Assembly (NCBI RefSeq): GCF_029269835.1
Contig: NZ_JARJBB010000003.1
Span: 372,001 to 436,000 of the forward strand
From: Streptomyces tropicalis
GTDB taxonomy: Bacteria > Actinomycetota > Actinomycetes > Streptomycetales > Streptomycetaceae
Direction of reading: 5' to 3'
DNA length: 64,000 bases
Below, piece by piece: positions 55,711-64,000 of the stretch. Under the pieces are notes generated by a model. The model was given only the letters and a program-made list of their open reading frames with translations, did not search any database and was not told the origin of the DNA. Both the position numbers and the translations under genes were made by a program. Position 1 is the first letter of the stretch. Every line of letters starts with the position of its first letter.

Positions 55711-57111
55711 ATGAGCCGAACCGTCATCCGCGGCGGCCTCGTCGTCACCGCCTCCGACGAGCTCCACGCCGACGTCCTGATCGAGGACGGCCGCATCGCC
55801 GCCCTCGCCGCGTCCGGCACCCCGGCCGCCGAGGCCTTCACGGCCGAGCGGACCATCGACGCGACCGGGAAGTACGTGATCCCGGGCGGCGTCGACGGCC
55901 ACACCCACATGGAGATGCCCTTCGGCGGCACCTACGCCGCCGACACCTTCGAGACCGGCACCCGGGCCGCGGCCTGGGGCGGCACCACTACGATCGTCGA
56001 CTTCGCCATCCAGAGCGTCGGCGGCTCGCTGCGCGAGGGCCTGGACGCCTGGCACGCCAAGGCCGAGGGCAACTGCGCGATCGACTACGGCTTCCACATG
56101 ATCGTCTCCGACGTCAACCAGGACACCCTCAAGGAGATGGACCTGCTGGTGGAGGAGGGCGTCACCTCCTTCAAGCAGTTCATGGCCTACCCGGGCGTGT
56201 TCTACAGCGACGACGGCCAGATCCTGCGCGCCATGCAGCGCGCCGCCGAGAACGGCGGCCTGATCATGATGCACGCGGAGAACGGCATCGCGATCGACGT
56301 GCTCGTGGAACAGGCCCTCGCCCGCGGCGAGACCGACCCGCGCCACCACGGCGAGGTCCGCAAGGCGCTGCTGGAGGCCGAGGCCACCCACCGCGCGATC
56401 CGGCTCGCACAGGTCGCCGGAGCGCCGCTGTACGTGGTCCACGTCTCCGCGCAGGAGGCCGTCGCCGAACTGACCCGCGCCCGCGACGACGGACTGAACG
56501 TCTTCGGCGAGACCTGCCCGCAGTACCTGTTCCTGTCCACCGACAACCTCGCCGAGCCCGACTTCGAGGGCGCAAAGTACGTCTGCAGCACGCCCCTGCG
56601 TCCCAGGGAGCACCAGGCGGCGCTGTGGAGGGGCCTGCGCACCAACGACCTCCAGGTGGTCTCCACCGACCACTGCCCCTTCTGCTTCGTGGGCCAGAAG
56701 GAGCTCGGCCGCGGCGACTTCTCCAAGATCCCCAACGGCATGCCGGGCGTGGAGAACCGCATGGACCTGCTGCACCAGGCCGTCGTCGACGGCCACATCT
56801 CCCGCCGCCGCTGGATCGAGATCGCCTGCGCCACCCCGGCCCGGATGTTCGGCCTGTACCCGAAGAAGGGCACCATCGCCCCGGGCGCCGACGCGGACGT
56901 CGTCGTCTACGACCCGCACGCCGAGCAGGTCATCTCCGCCGAGACCCACCACATGAACGTGGACTACTCGGCCTACGAGGGGCGGCGCATCACCGGCCGC
57001 GTCGAGACCGTGCTCTCGCGCGGCGAGCCCGTCATCACCGAGCGGGAGTACACCGGCCGCGCCCGCCACGGCGTCTACACCCCGCGCTCCACCTGTCAGT
57101 ACCTCAACTAG
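55711..57111 (+). CDS. hydA: Dihydropyrimidinase / D-hydantoinase
   Basis: The 466-residue amidohydrolase has HTH metal ligands (residues 64-66 in VDGHTHMEMPFGG) and the carboxylated Lys155 in VTSFKQFMAYPG. Further ligands are His in MMHAENG and VVHVSAQEAV and Asp in STDHCPFCF. It opens dihydrouracil, dihydrothymine or hydantoin rings to N-carbamoyl amino acids, the substrate of the upstream amidohydrolase. AAGGAGAGG precedes ATG 55711. The LLM oxidoreductase follows after 11 bases. Confidence 0.94.
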   Translation: MSRTVIRGGLVVTASDELHADVLIEDGRIAALAASGTPAAEAFTAERTIDATGKYVIPGGVDGHTHMEMPFGGTYAADTFETGTRAAAWGGTTTIVDFAIQSVGGSLREGLDAWHAKAEGNCAIDYGFHMIVSDVNQDTLKEMDLLVEEGVTSFKQFMAYPGVFYSDDGQILRAMQRAAENGGLIMMHAENGIAIDVLVEQALARGETDPRHHGEVRKALLEAEATHRAIRLAQVAGAPLYVVHVSAQEAVAELTRARDDGLNVFGETCPQYLFLSTDNLAEPDFEGAKYVCSTPLRPREHQAALWRGLRTNDLQVVSTDHCPFCFVGQKELGRGDFSKIPNGMPGVENRMDLLHQAVVDGHISRRRWIEIACATPARMFGLYPKKGTIAPGADADVVVYDPHAEQVISAETHHMNVDYSAYEGRRITGRVETVLSRGEPVITEREYTGRARHGVYTPRSTCQYLN

Positions 57112-57122
57112 GAGTGGCGCCC

Positions 57123-58145
57123 ATGGACTTCGGACTCGTCCTGCAGACCGACCCGCCGGCCTCCCGCGTCATCGAGCTCATGCAGCGGGCCGAGCGCAAC
57201 GGCTTCAGCCACGGCTGGACCTTCGACTCCGCCGTGCTGTGGCAGGAGCCGTTCGTCATCTACAGCCAGATCCTGGCGAACACACGCTCCCTGACGGTCG
57301 GCCCGATGGTCACCAACCCGGGCACCCGCACCTGGGAGGTCACCGCCTCCACCTTCGCCACCCTCAACGACATGTTCGGCAACCGCACCGTCTGCGGCAT
57401 CGGCCGCGGCGACTCGGCGATGCGGGTGGCCGGCCGCAAGCCCAACACCCTCGCGCGGATCAGCGAGGCGATGAAGGTCATCCGGGCCCTCGGGCGGGGC
57501 GAGGAGGCCGACCTCGGCGGCGGCTCCACGGTCCGCTTCCCGTGGATCTCGCCCGGCGCCGAACTCCCCGTCTGGATGGCTGCCTACGGGCCGAAGGCCC
57601 TGAAGATGGCCGGCGAGGAGGCCGACGGCTTCATCCTCCAGCTCGCCGACCTGTATCTGACGCAGCACATGGTGAAGGCGGTCAAGGACGCGGCGGCCGC
57701 GGCCGGGCGCGACCCGGACGACGTCACGATCTGCGTCGCCGCCCCCGCCTACGTCACCGCCGACGACGCGCCCGAGGCGCTCGCCCACGCGCGCGACCAG
57801 TGCCGCTGGTTCGGCGGCATGGTCGGCAACCACGTCGCCGACCTGGTCGCCAAGTACGGCGAGCACTCCGCGGCCGTCCCCGACGAACTCACCGCCTACA
57901 TCAAGGCCCGGCAGGGCTACGACTACAGCCACCACGGCCGCGCCGGCAACCCGGACGCCGACTTCGTGCCCGACGAGATCGTCGACCGGTTCTGCCTGAT
58001 CGGCCCGGCCGAGGCGCACATCGAGAAGCTCGACGCCCTGCGCGACCTGGGCGTCGACCAGTTCGCCCTGTACGACATGCACGACGCCCGGGAGGCCGTC
58101 ATCGACGCCTACGGAGAGAAGATCATTCCCGCGGTCAACTCCTGA
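57123..58145 (+). CDS. LLM-class flavin/F420-dependent oxidoreductase (TIGR03842-like)
   Basis: The 340-residue TIM-barrel protein starts MDFGLVLQTDPPASRVIELMQRAE. It has luciferase-like features: FDSAVLWQEPFV, LTVGPMVTNPGTR, ATLNDMFGNRTVCGIGRGDSA and VWMAAYGPKALKMAGEEADG. The subfamily found in dihydropyrimidinase clusters is predicted to use F420, and its role in pyrimidine breakdown is not established. The visible operon has no classical dihydropyrimidine dehydrogenase, so it could supply the ring-reduction step or act on a modified base. AGGAG precedes ATG 57123. Confidence 0.88.
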   Translation: MDFGLVLQTDPPASRVIELMQRAERNGFSHGWTFDSAVLWQEPFVIYSQILANTRSLTVGPMVTNPGTRTWEVTASTFATLNDMFGNRTVCGIGRGDSAMRVAGRKPNTLARISEAMKVIRALGRGEEADLGGGSTVRFPWISPGAELPVWMAAYGPKALKMAGEEADGFILQLADLYLTQHMVKAVKDAAAAAGRDPDDVTICVAAPAYVTADDAPEALAHARDQCRWFGGMVGNHVADLVAKYGEHSAAVPDELTAYIKARQGYDYSHHGRAGNPDADFVPDEIVDRFCLIGPAEAHIEKLDALRDLGVDQFALYDMHDAREAVIDAYGEKIIPAVNS

Positions 58146-58406
58146 TCCCGGCCCCCGGTCCGCCCCGGGGGCCGTCCCGCCGGCCATGCGCCACGGACCG
58201 CCCCCCGGGCCCGACCTGCGATTCCCGCCCACCCGTTCCCGCGACCCCTGTCCACCCTCTCGATCCGGCAACTCCCGCCCGCCCGCGTGATCCCCACCCG
58301 ACCCTGCGACCCGCCCCCCACTCCAGTCCCCCCTCCCCGCCTCCCCGGGAAGGGGCCGGGCGCCCGCACCGCCTCACATCGACCCACCTCATCGATTGGG
58401 CTGCCC
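58146..58406 (+). promoter_or_regulatory. C-rich, G-poor leader before the NCS1 permease
   Basis: The 260 bases contain no gene and are strongly C-biased on the coding strand: in 58261-58320 I count 35 C and 12 G. Long unstructured C-rich RNA is the hallmark of Rho loading sites, so termination between the operon and the permease could be Rho-dependent. The last bases contain ATCGA and ATCGAT near 58379-58395, before the permease ATG. Confidence 0.35.
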
Positions 58407-59939
<1,533 letters not shown>

Positions 59940-59954
59940 CCGGCCCGCGGGCCG

Positions 59955-60003
59955 GGCGGCCCTGGAGGACGGTCAGTTGGACCGCCCGCCCTCCAGGGCC
60001 GCC
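59955..60003. terminator. Strong nested bidirectional terminator
   Basis: A perfect 14-base inverted repeat (59955-59968 with 59990-60003) encloses a second perfect stem (CGGTC 59970-59974, GACCG 59980-59984). It lies between the convergent NCS1 permease gene and the exported-protein gene, and overlaps the last ten codons of the latter. Confidence 0.8.
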
Positions 60004-60656
60004 ACCGCCTCCTTGGCGGCCTTGATGGCACCGGTGTTGATCTCGTCCGTGCTCGGCGCCTTCTTGGTCTCGAAGTTGCTGCCGTTGTAGGTGACGACGA
60101 CGAGCGCGTTGGAGGCGCGGACCATCACCTCGCCGTCCCGGGTCTGCTGCTTGTCCTGGGTCGTCAGGTTGACCACCGAGTAGCCCGCGTCGCCGACGCC
60201 GGGGACCTGGCCGCCGCCGCTCTTCTCCGCGGTGCGCTCCTCGTACGCCTTCTGCGCCTCCGCGTCGGACGGCATGAGCTCGAAGGAGACGTCGAGCCAG
60301 CGGTAGTCGTAACCCTGGAGGGCGTTCCACGAGCAGGTGCGGCGCAGCTTGGAGTTGGTCGACGCGATCTCCTTGCCCGCCGTCGAGGCGCCGGGCACCA
60401 GCGACTTGAGCGTCTTCGTGCTGATGCTGCCGCACGGCGCGGGGGCGGAGGAGTACGTCTTCGTGGCCGCGGTGGAGGACGGGGCCGAGGACGACGACCC
60501 CCCGGCGTCCTGGGACTGCGACTGCGGGGTCGACTTGTGGTCGGCGGCCGGCGCCGCGGCGAACGGGCCGGAGGTCAGCGCCCAGCCCGCGCAGGCGAGC
60601 ACGACGACCGGGCTCAGCCTCGCGGTGAGCGCGAGCGGCAGGGGGAATTCTGGCAC
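59973..60656 (-). CDS. Exported DUF3558-like protein
   Basis: The 227-residue protein has an N-terminal export signal (LTARLSPVVVLACAGWALTSG); VLAC could be a lipobox, though Leu at -2 is unusual. A Ser/Gln/Thr-rich spacer follows (residues 38-68), then a domain with two Cys (APCGSISTKTLKSLVPGA and RRTCSWNALQGYDYRWLDVSFEL) in the DUF3558 pattern, known for actinobacterial exported lipoproteins of unknown role. The C-terminus overlaps the terminator shared with the permease. GTG at 60656 is the start. Confidence 0.8.
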   Translation of the reverse strand: MPEFPLPLALTARLSPVVVLACAGWALTSGPFAAAPAADHKSTPQSQSQDAGGSSSSAPSSTAATKTYSSAPAPCGSISTKTLKSLVPGASTAGKEIASTNSKLRRTCSWNALQGYDYRWLDVSFELMPSDAEAQKAYEERTAEKSGGGQVPGVGDAGYSVVNLTTQDKQQTRDGEVMVRASNALVVVTYNGSNFETKKAPSTDEINTGAIKAAKEAVAALEGGRSN

Positions 60657-61000
60657 GGCGCACTTCTCGTGGGGGACGGACGGTGCGGAGGGGGTCCGCG
60701 CCGCGGACGGAACGCCAGTCTCACACGGCCGGAGGTGGGGTGGAAGGGTGAACTCCGCTCCGTGGCCGCGCGGTTACGGCGACTCGCCCGTGAATGTTCC
60801 TTTTCCCCCATATGTCTGCGCCCCCGTCCGGCCGGGTGGAGTCCGCGCCCGGCCGCCGTGGATGTCCGTGCTCGGGTCGGCCATGTGTTCCCTGCGGACT
60901 GTTGTGGGGAATTTGCCGAAAAGGATCGATGCTCCCGATATCCTCGTGCGATGCCAGGTGCGGCAGGTCATGAATTACGCCCCGGCGAGAGGAGTTGCAG
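60657..61000. promoter_or_regulatory. Divergent intergenic region with possible promoter
   Basis: About 340 bases without a gene, with A/T-richer stretches at 60790-60820 and 60905-60945. TTGCCG (60913-60918) and CGATAT (60936-60941) are 17 bases apart and could be a promoter for the small gene at 61001. The other half would serve the minus-strand gene starting at 60656. Confidence 0.35.
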
Positions 61001-61264
61001 GTGCTCTTCGTGCAGGGAGCGTCGGTGACCGCTGTTGTGCGCGGCAGTCTCGGAGAACCGGTGATCCTGCTTCCCGGCGAATCGTGCCCGGGAATGCTGG
61101 ATGCGCGCTGGATCGACGTGGTCCGGGCGGCGGCCGTCGTACTGGATGCAACCGAGCTGCAATGCCTGTGGGGTGCGATGTGCACCCTGAGCATGCGGAC
61201 GCCGGATTCCTATGTCGCCGCCGAGGAAAACGTACTCGCCCTCTACAAAGTGCCGTCGGCCTGA
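61001..61264 (+). CDS. Small protein of unknown function
   Basis: The 87-residue protein reads VLFVQGASVTAVVRGSLGEP, then CPGMLDARWIDVVRAAAVVLDATELQCLWGAMCTLSMRTP and ends VLALYKVPSA. AGAGGAG six bases before GTG 61001 favours this start over TTG 60995. It has three Cys residues and no membrane segment. I recognise no family. It lies in a region of lower GC between two exported-protein genes. Confidence 0.6.
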   Translation: MLFVQGASVTAVVRGSLGEPVILLPGESCPGMLDARWIDVVRAAAVVLDATELQCLWGAMCTLSMRTPDSYVAAEENVLALYKVPSA

Positions 61265-61381
61265 TGTCCGGCACCAGGAGGGCCCGGTCGTTCTTGCGCG
61301 CCGCGTCCGTGGGCCGGCGTACAACGGCGCCGCCCGTGGTCGGGGAATCCTGACCACGGGCGGCGCGGGGAACGGGACCGG

Positions 61382-61783
61382 CTACCGGCGCCCGTAGGGG
61401 TAGCACTCCCAGCTGTGGTGGCGGCGGTCCCACCGGTAGCGGTAGGTCATGCGGTAGCGGTCGTCGTACCGCCGGCAGGACTCCCGGAAGTCGTACCGGT
61501 CGCGGTCGAACCACCCGTCGCGGTCGTACCGGTCGCGGTCGAACCACCCGTCGTGGTCGTGGCGCCCGTCGTGGTCGTAGCGGCGGTCGTCGTCACGGCC
61601 TCCGTGGCGCAGCCACCCGAAGTCGCGGTCCCCGCGGTGGTCACCGGTGTGGTCGCGTACCGGGGACGGGTCGCGGTGCGCGGCCGCCGGGGCCGTGGCG
61701 GCGGATGCCTGGGTGGCCAGCGGTGCCATCACGGCACCCACGGCCAGGAGCGCGCCTGCCACTCCCTTGGCAATACTCTTCAC
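61382..61783 (-). CDS. Secreted Asp/Arg/Tyr-rich repeat protein
   Basis: The 133-residue preprotein has a signal peptide (VKSIAKGVAGALLAVGAVMAP, cleavage after QASA). The mature part is extremely rich in Asp, Arg, Tyr, His and Trp, with tandem units WFDRDRYDRDG and DHDGRHDHDG. Two Cys lie near the end (RESCRRYDDRY and SWECYPYG). The DNA repeats a 30-base unit about twice at 61497-61556. GTG 61783 follows a perfect AAGGAGAT site. Function unknown; the charge pattern suggests metal or polyanion binding at the cell surface. Confidence 0.8.
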   Translation of the reverse strand: MKSIAKGVAGALLAVGAVMAPLATQASAATAPAAAHRDPSPVRDHTGDHRGDRDFGWLRHGGRDDDRRYDHDGRHDHDGWFDRDRYDRDGWFDRDRYDFRESCRRYDDRYRMTYRYRWDRRHHSWECYPYGRR

Positions 61784-61798
61784 TTTATCTCCTTTCGG

Positions 61799-61861
61799 GG
61801 CGGAGCGATTTTCTGCTCCGCCGGCCGGGCCGACGTTACCCCACATTTCGCGGCCGTCATG
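61799..61861 (-). promoter_or_regulatory. Promoter and leader hairpin of the Asp/Arg-rich protein gene
   Basis: On the minus strand TAACGT (61838-61833) fits a -10 with CATGAC (61861-61856) 17 bases away as a weak -35. Transcription would start near 61826. The leader then forms a perfect 8-base hairpin (GGCGGAGC 61799-61806, GCTCCGCC 61815-61822) right at its 5' end, just before the ribosome-binding site. Such 5' hairpins stabilise mRNA. Confidence 0.4.
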
Positions 61862-62567
61862 GAAGGCGGAATTCCCGCGTCTTACGGAGAGTCCGGTGCG
61901 TCGGCTGGGGAAAGTGCAGGTCAAAGCCGTGGTCGGGAGTGCATTCCGGTTCCGGCTCTTAATTCTTTGGACACTCCAACAGGTGAATGCCCCGGTGGCC
62001 CCGGTATTGATAAAAAAGCCGGGCCGATTCCGCTTCCGCGCCTTTGGCGCCCCTCATTGCGCGGAGTGTGAAATGGCAAAAGGCGGGATCGGGCGGCTCC
62101 GGTCGTGGCAGCGCCCCGCCGGTACCGCCCCTCGTTCCGCCGAGGGCGCCCGCCGGGTCGTGCGGAGGGAGTGCCGTGCCGGCGCGGCGGTGGTGCAGAT
62201 CTCAACCATTGAACTGGCGAACGATTTTGAACACATGTCGGACATAGGGGGTTTGCATAAGAGCTCCGCTTTCCACTACCGTCCAGGGCCTCCGGACGAA
62301 CTGTCCGGAGAGTCTGGACGGCGGGGTTGACGCACGACTACGCGTTCCTTCTCGTAGTACCGCTGTTCAGGCCGCTGCGGCCGGGCGCCCCACGCGCCGG
62401 CCGCAGCAGAGGGAGAACCCGTCGGACGGCACCGGTGCTCGTCGTGGACGTCGCGCGAGCAACTCGGCGGCCACCCCGGGCCCGACCCTGTCGCGGCGGG
62501 CGTCTCCCGACCGTCGTGCGACCGCATCCGCGGCGCACGTCCCTCACACCAGTGAAAGGAAACACCC
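61862..62567. other. Long lower-GC noncoding region upstream of the precursor peptide gene
   Basis: About 700 bases with no convincing gene on either strand. A/T-rich patches occur at 61955-61970, 62005-62025 and 62205-62265. ATGTC-G-GACAT (62237-62247) is a small palindrome. TTGAAC (62210-62215) could be a -35. A large hairpin lies at 62279-62321 and TTGACG follows at 62327-62332. The region probably carries the control elements of the precursor gene. Confidence 0.45.
62279..62321. promoter_or_regulatory. 43-base two-tier inverted repeat upstream of the precursor gene
   Basis: Outer arms CCGTCCAG (62279-62286) and CTGGACGG (62314-62321) and inner arms CTCCGGAC (62290-62297) and GTCCGGAG (62303-62310) are each perfectly complementary, separated by 3-base bulges on both sides, with loop GAACT. 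No plus-strand gene ends just upstream, so it is not an ordinary terminator. It may be an operator or a leader structure. Confidence 0.55.
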
Positions 62568-62780
62568 ATGGACATCAAGCAGCTCGAGGCCGAGACCGCG
62601 GAACTGCTCCCCGGACGCGAGGCGCTGGCCCGCTTCTCCTTCAACCTGGCCAGGACGACTTCCATCTCGAAGAAGCTCGTGAACCTCAACGCCCACAACG
62701 AGTCGGCGGCCGTCAACCAGTTCTCGCCGCTGGCCGTCGCGCAGTCCCAGGCCTCGCAGGCCATCAGCGTCCACCAGTAG
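62568..62780 (+). CDS. Candidate RiPP precursor peptide
   Basis: The 70-residue peptide has a leader-like charged first half (MDIKQLEAETAELLPGREAL) and a neutral Asn/Gln/Ser/Ala-rich second half (NESAAVNQFSPLAVAQSQAS, ending SVHQ). ELLPGREAL is like the recognition segments of other actinobacterial precursor peptides. There is no Cys, so lanthionine or Cys-derived azole chemistry is excluded; Ser, Thr, Asn and Gln are the modifiable residues. AAAGGAAA six bases before ATG gives strong translation. Next comes a hairpin pair, then a PqqD-like/M50 protease gene, both typical of RiPP operons. The product class is unknown and the modifying enzymes lie beyond the window. Confidence 0.8.
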   Translation: MDIKQLEAETAELLPGREALARFSFNLARTTSISKKLVNLNAHNESAAVNQFSPLAVAQSQASQAISVHQ

Positions 62781-62789
62781 CACGCCGAC

Positions 62790-62820
62790 GCCGCGGGGCA
62801 GCCGGAATCTGCCCCGCGGC
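62790..62820 (+). terminator. Perfect 12-bp hairpin after the precursor gene (attenuator)
   Basis: GCCGCGGGGCAG (62790-62801) and CTGCCCCGCGGC (62809-62820) pair perfectly around a 7-base loop, 10 bases after the precursor stop codon. No U tract follows. In RiPP operons such a stem limits read-through and protects the precursor mRNA, so that much more peptide than enzyme is made. Confidence 0.65.
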
Positions 62821-62862
62821 GCCCGCCGGGCACCGTCCGCACCGGGTCGCACCCGGCGGGCG
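62820..62862 (+). terminator. Second perfect hairpin in the precursor-protease gap
   Basis: CGCCCGCCGGG (62820-62830) and CCCGGCGGGCG (62852-62862) form an 11-base stem with a 21-base loop, directly adjoining the first hairpin. The loop itself can fold (ACCGGGT/ACCCGG). The two stems share base 62820 and so may be alternatives or stack in tandem. Confidence 0.55.
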
Positions 62863-62939
62863 GTGCTCCCGGCTCCCCCCGGCGGTCCCTCGCAGGCGCC
62901 GCATGGAGCCCGAGCGAACCCCGCGCCGTGGAGAAGACT

Positions 62940-64000
62940 ATGACGCCTCCCGCAGAGCACAGCACGTCCCACGCCCGGAACCAGTCCACCGCCGTCGCGG
63001 CCGACCCTCCGCCCCCGGCCGAAGGGCGGCCCGTGAGGCCGCGGGAACCGGCCACCGCACCGACGCAGGTCATGGCGTCCGAGTCCGCACCGCCCGCCGG
63101 GCCCGTCCCGCATCTCACCCACGGCCTGCGCGCCCTCGGCCAGTACCAGGGCTCCGGCTTCACCGACCGCAAGTACGTCGTCCGACGCGGCGACGGTCAG
63201 GTCCTGATGCTCTCCCGTCTGCTCTATCTCGTCGTCAGTTCCGTCGACGGCGTCCGCGACACGGAGACCATCTCCCACCGCGTCAGCGGCCGGTACGGGG
63301 AGGAGGTCACCGAGGGCGACGTCGCCTACCTCATCGACAACAGGCTCACCCCGCTCGGGGTCACGGTCCCCCTCGGAGAACCCCCGCGAACGTGTGACAA
63401 GGCCCCCACGTCCGACCTCCTGCTGGCCCTGCGCGGCCACCGGGTGATCCTCGACGAGGCCCGGGTCGCCCGTGTCGCCGCCGCGCTGAGCTGGCTGCAC
63501 CGACCGCCGGTGGTGGCGCTGGTGCTGAGCGCCACCGCGGCCGTGGACGTGTGGCTCTTCGCCGTCCACGGCGCGATGACGCCGCTGCTGCGCGTGCTGG
63601 AGCAGCCGCTCTGGATGCTCGCGGTGTTCCTGCTGACGATCCTCTCCCTCGTCTTCCACGAGTTCGGCCACGCCTCCGCCTGCCGGTACAGCGGTGCGGT
63701 CCCGGGGAAGATCGGGTGCGGCATCTACCTGATCTGGCCCGCGCTGTACACCGACGTCACGGACGTGTACCGGATCGGCCGGCGCGGCCGGCTGCGCACC
63801 GGTTTCGGCGGTGTCTACTTCAACGCCGTCTTCATGCTGGCGCTCACCGCCGGCTACCTGCTCACCGGGCAGCCGTTCTTCCTGGCCTCCGTCTACCTCG
63901 CGCACTTCGAGGTCCTGGAACAACTGATGCCCGCGCTCCGGCTCGACGGCTACTACATCCTCGGCGACCTGGCCGGCGTGCCCGACCTGTTCGGCAAGGT
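62940..64000 (+). CDS. PqqD-like domain plus M50 membrane metalloprotease, truncated by window edge
   Basis: The first 353 residues are visible and the frame is open to base 64000. Residues 1-60 are disordered. Residues about 82-140 (RRGDGQVLMLSRLLYLVVSS, then GEEVTEGDVAYLIDNRLTPLGV) form a PqqD/RRE-like winged helix, the domain that binds precursor leaders. Membrane helices begin at about 191, and the zinc site HEFGH is at residues 240-244, with LDGYY (335-339) supplying the third ligand Asp. This matches the 'putative peptide zinc metalloprotease' group of M50 proteases seen in RiPP gene clusters. It probably processes or exports the peptide encoded upstream. GGAGAAG precedes ATG 62940. Confidence 0.85.
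   Translation, partial: MTPPAEHSTSHARNQSTAVAADPPPPAEGRPVRPREPATAPTQVMASESAPPAGPVPHLTHGLRALGQYQGSGFTDRKYVVRRGDGQVLMLSRLLYLVVSSVDGVRDTETISHRVSGRYGEEVTEGDVAYLIDNRLTPLGVTVPLGEPPRTCDKAPTSDLLLALRGHRVILDEARVARVAAALSWLHRPPVVALVLSATAAVDVWLFAVHGAMTPLLRVLEQPLWMLAVFLLTILSLVFHEFGHASACRYSGAVPGKIGCGIYLIWPALYTDVTDVYRIGRRGRLRTGFGGVYFNAVFMLALTAGYLLTGQPFFLASVYLAHFEVLEQLMPALRLDGYYILGDLAGVPDLFGK

Noticed and set aside
61862-62330. Short reading frames between the Asp/Arg-rich gene and the precursor gene
   Set aside because: Frames such as 62044-62247 and 61647-62330 lack ribosome-binding sites and have no third-position GC bias.
62568-62780. Precursor peptide as a lanthipeptide, lasso or daptide
   Set aside because: It has no Cys for lanthionine, no lasso-type Thr at the leader -2 position followed by a ring-forming Gly and Asp/Glu that I can recognise, and it does not end in Thr as daptides do.

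Overview
The window is chromosomal DNA of a Streptomyces-type actinomycete. The GC content is very high with GC-saturated third codon positions. Starts are often GTG, stop-start overlaps (ATGA, GTGA) are common, and several genes seem to be leaderless. The gene families also fit: fused PcaDC, RNase Sa, ClpC-like ATPase, F420-dependent LLM oxidoreductase, PucR, LAL and ROK proteins. I see no tRNA, rRNA, CRISPR array, insertion sequence or phage gene.

Layout, left to right. 1-3405: a response regulator cut by the left edge and its histidine kinase, divergent from a two-gene ABC exporter. 3545-7145: allantoin use, with an IclR-type regulator divergent from allantoinase and allantoicase. 7206-9315: AIM24-like protein, RibD/DHFR-fold protein, secreted guanyl-specific RNase. 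9316-10633: remains of a decayed two-component pair. 10630-13019: phosphotransferase and cytochrome P450. 13296-20072: a sugar or polyol module with a MocA-type dehydrogenase divergent from a GntR regulator, a sugar ABC importer (binding lipoprotein, permease, ATPase), a ROK kinase and a coupled membrane protein. The palindrome TGTCCGGACA lies in front of both the regulator pair and the importer. 20184-25858: SNF2 helicase overlapping a SWIM zinc-finger protein with a very long disordered N-terminus. 26152-37073: LAL regulator, MFS exporter and a series of small membrane proteins (K+-channel-like, HdeD-like, SHOCT-tailed, DUF7144-like) plus a lipid kinase. Three of the promoter regions here carry the same 17-bp palindrome. 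37212-41464: PcaDC fusion lacking its serine nucleophile, MBL-fold hydrolase, exonuclease III, GtrA-like protein, a small unknown. 41890-50290: secreted S15 peptidase, membrane-anchored unknown, gamma-glutamyltransferase, ClpC-like ATPase, and a methionine aminopeptidase divergent from a tiny XRE regulator. 50837-59939: reductive pyrimidine or hydantoin catabolism, with two beta-ureidopropionase paralogues, a class III aminotransferase, PucR regulator, dihydropyrimidinase, LLM flavin/F420 oxidoreductase and an NCS1 nucleobase permease. 59973-61783: three small genes, two of them for exported proteins.

The right edge (62568-64000) opens what looks like a ribosomally made, modified peptide (RiPP) locus. 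A 70-residue cysteine-free precursor-like peptide is separated by two strong hairpins from a protein that joins a PqqD-like winged helix to an M50 membrane metalloprotease. The locus is cut by the window end. It is the best candidate here for an undescribed system.

All calls come from reading the sequence. No database search was possible, so family names are recognition from motifs and length.
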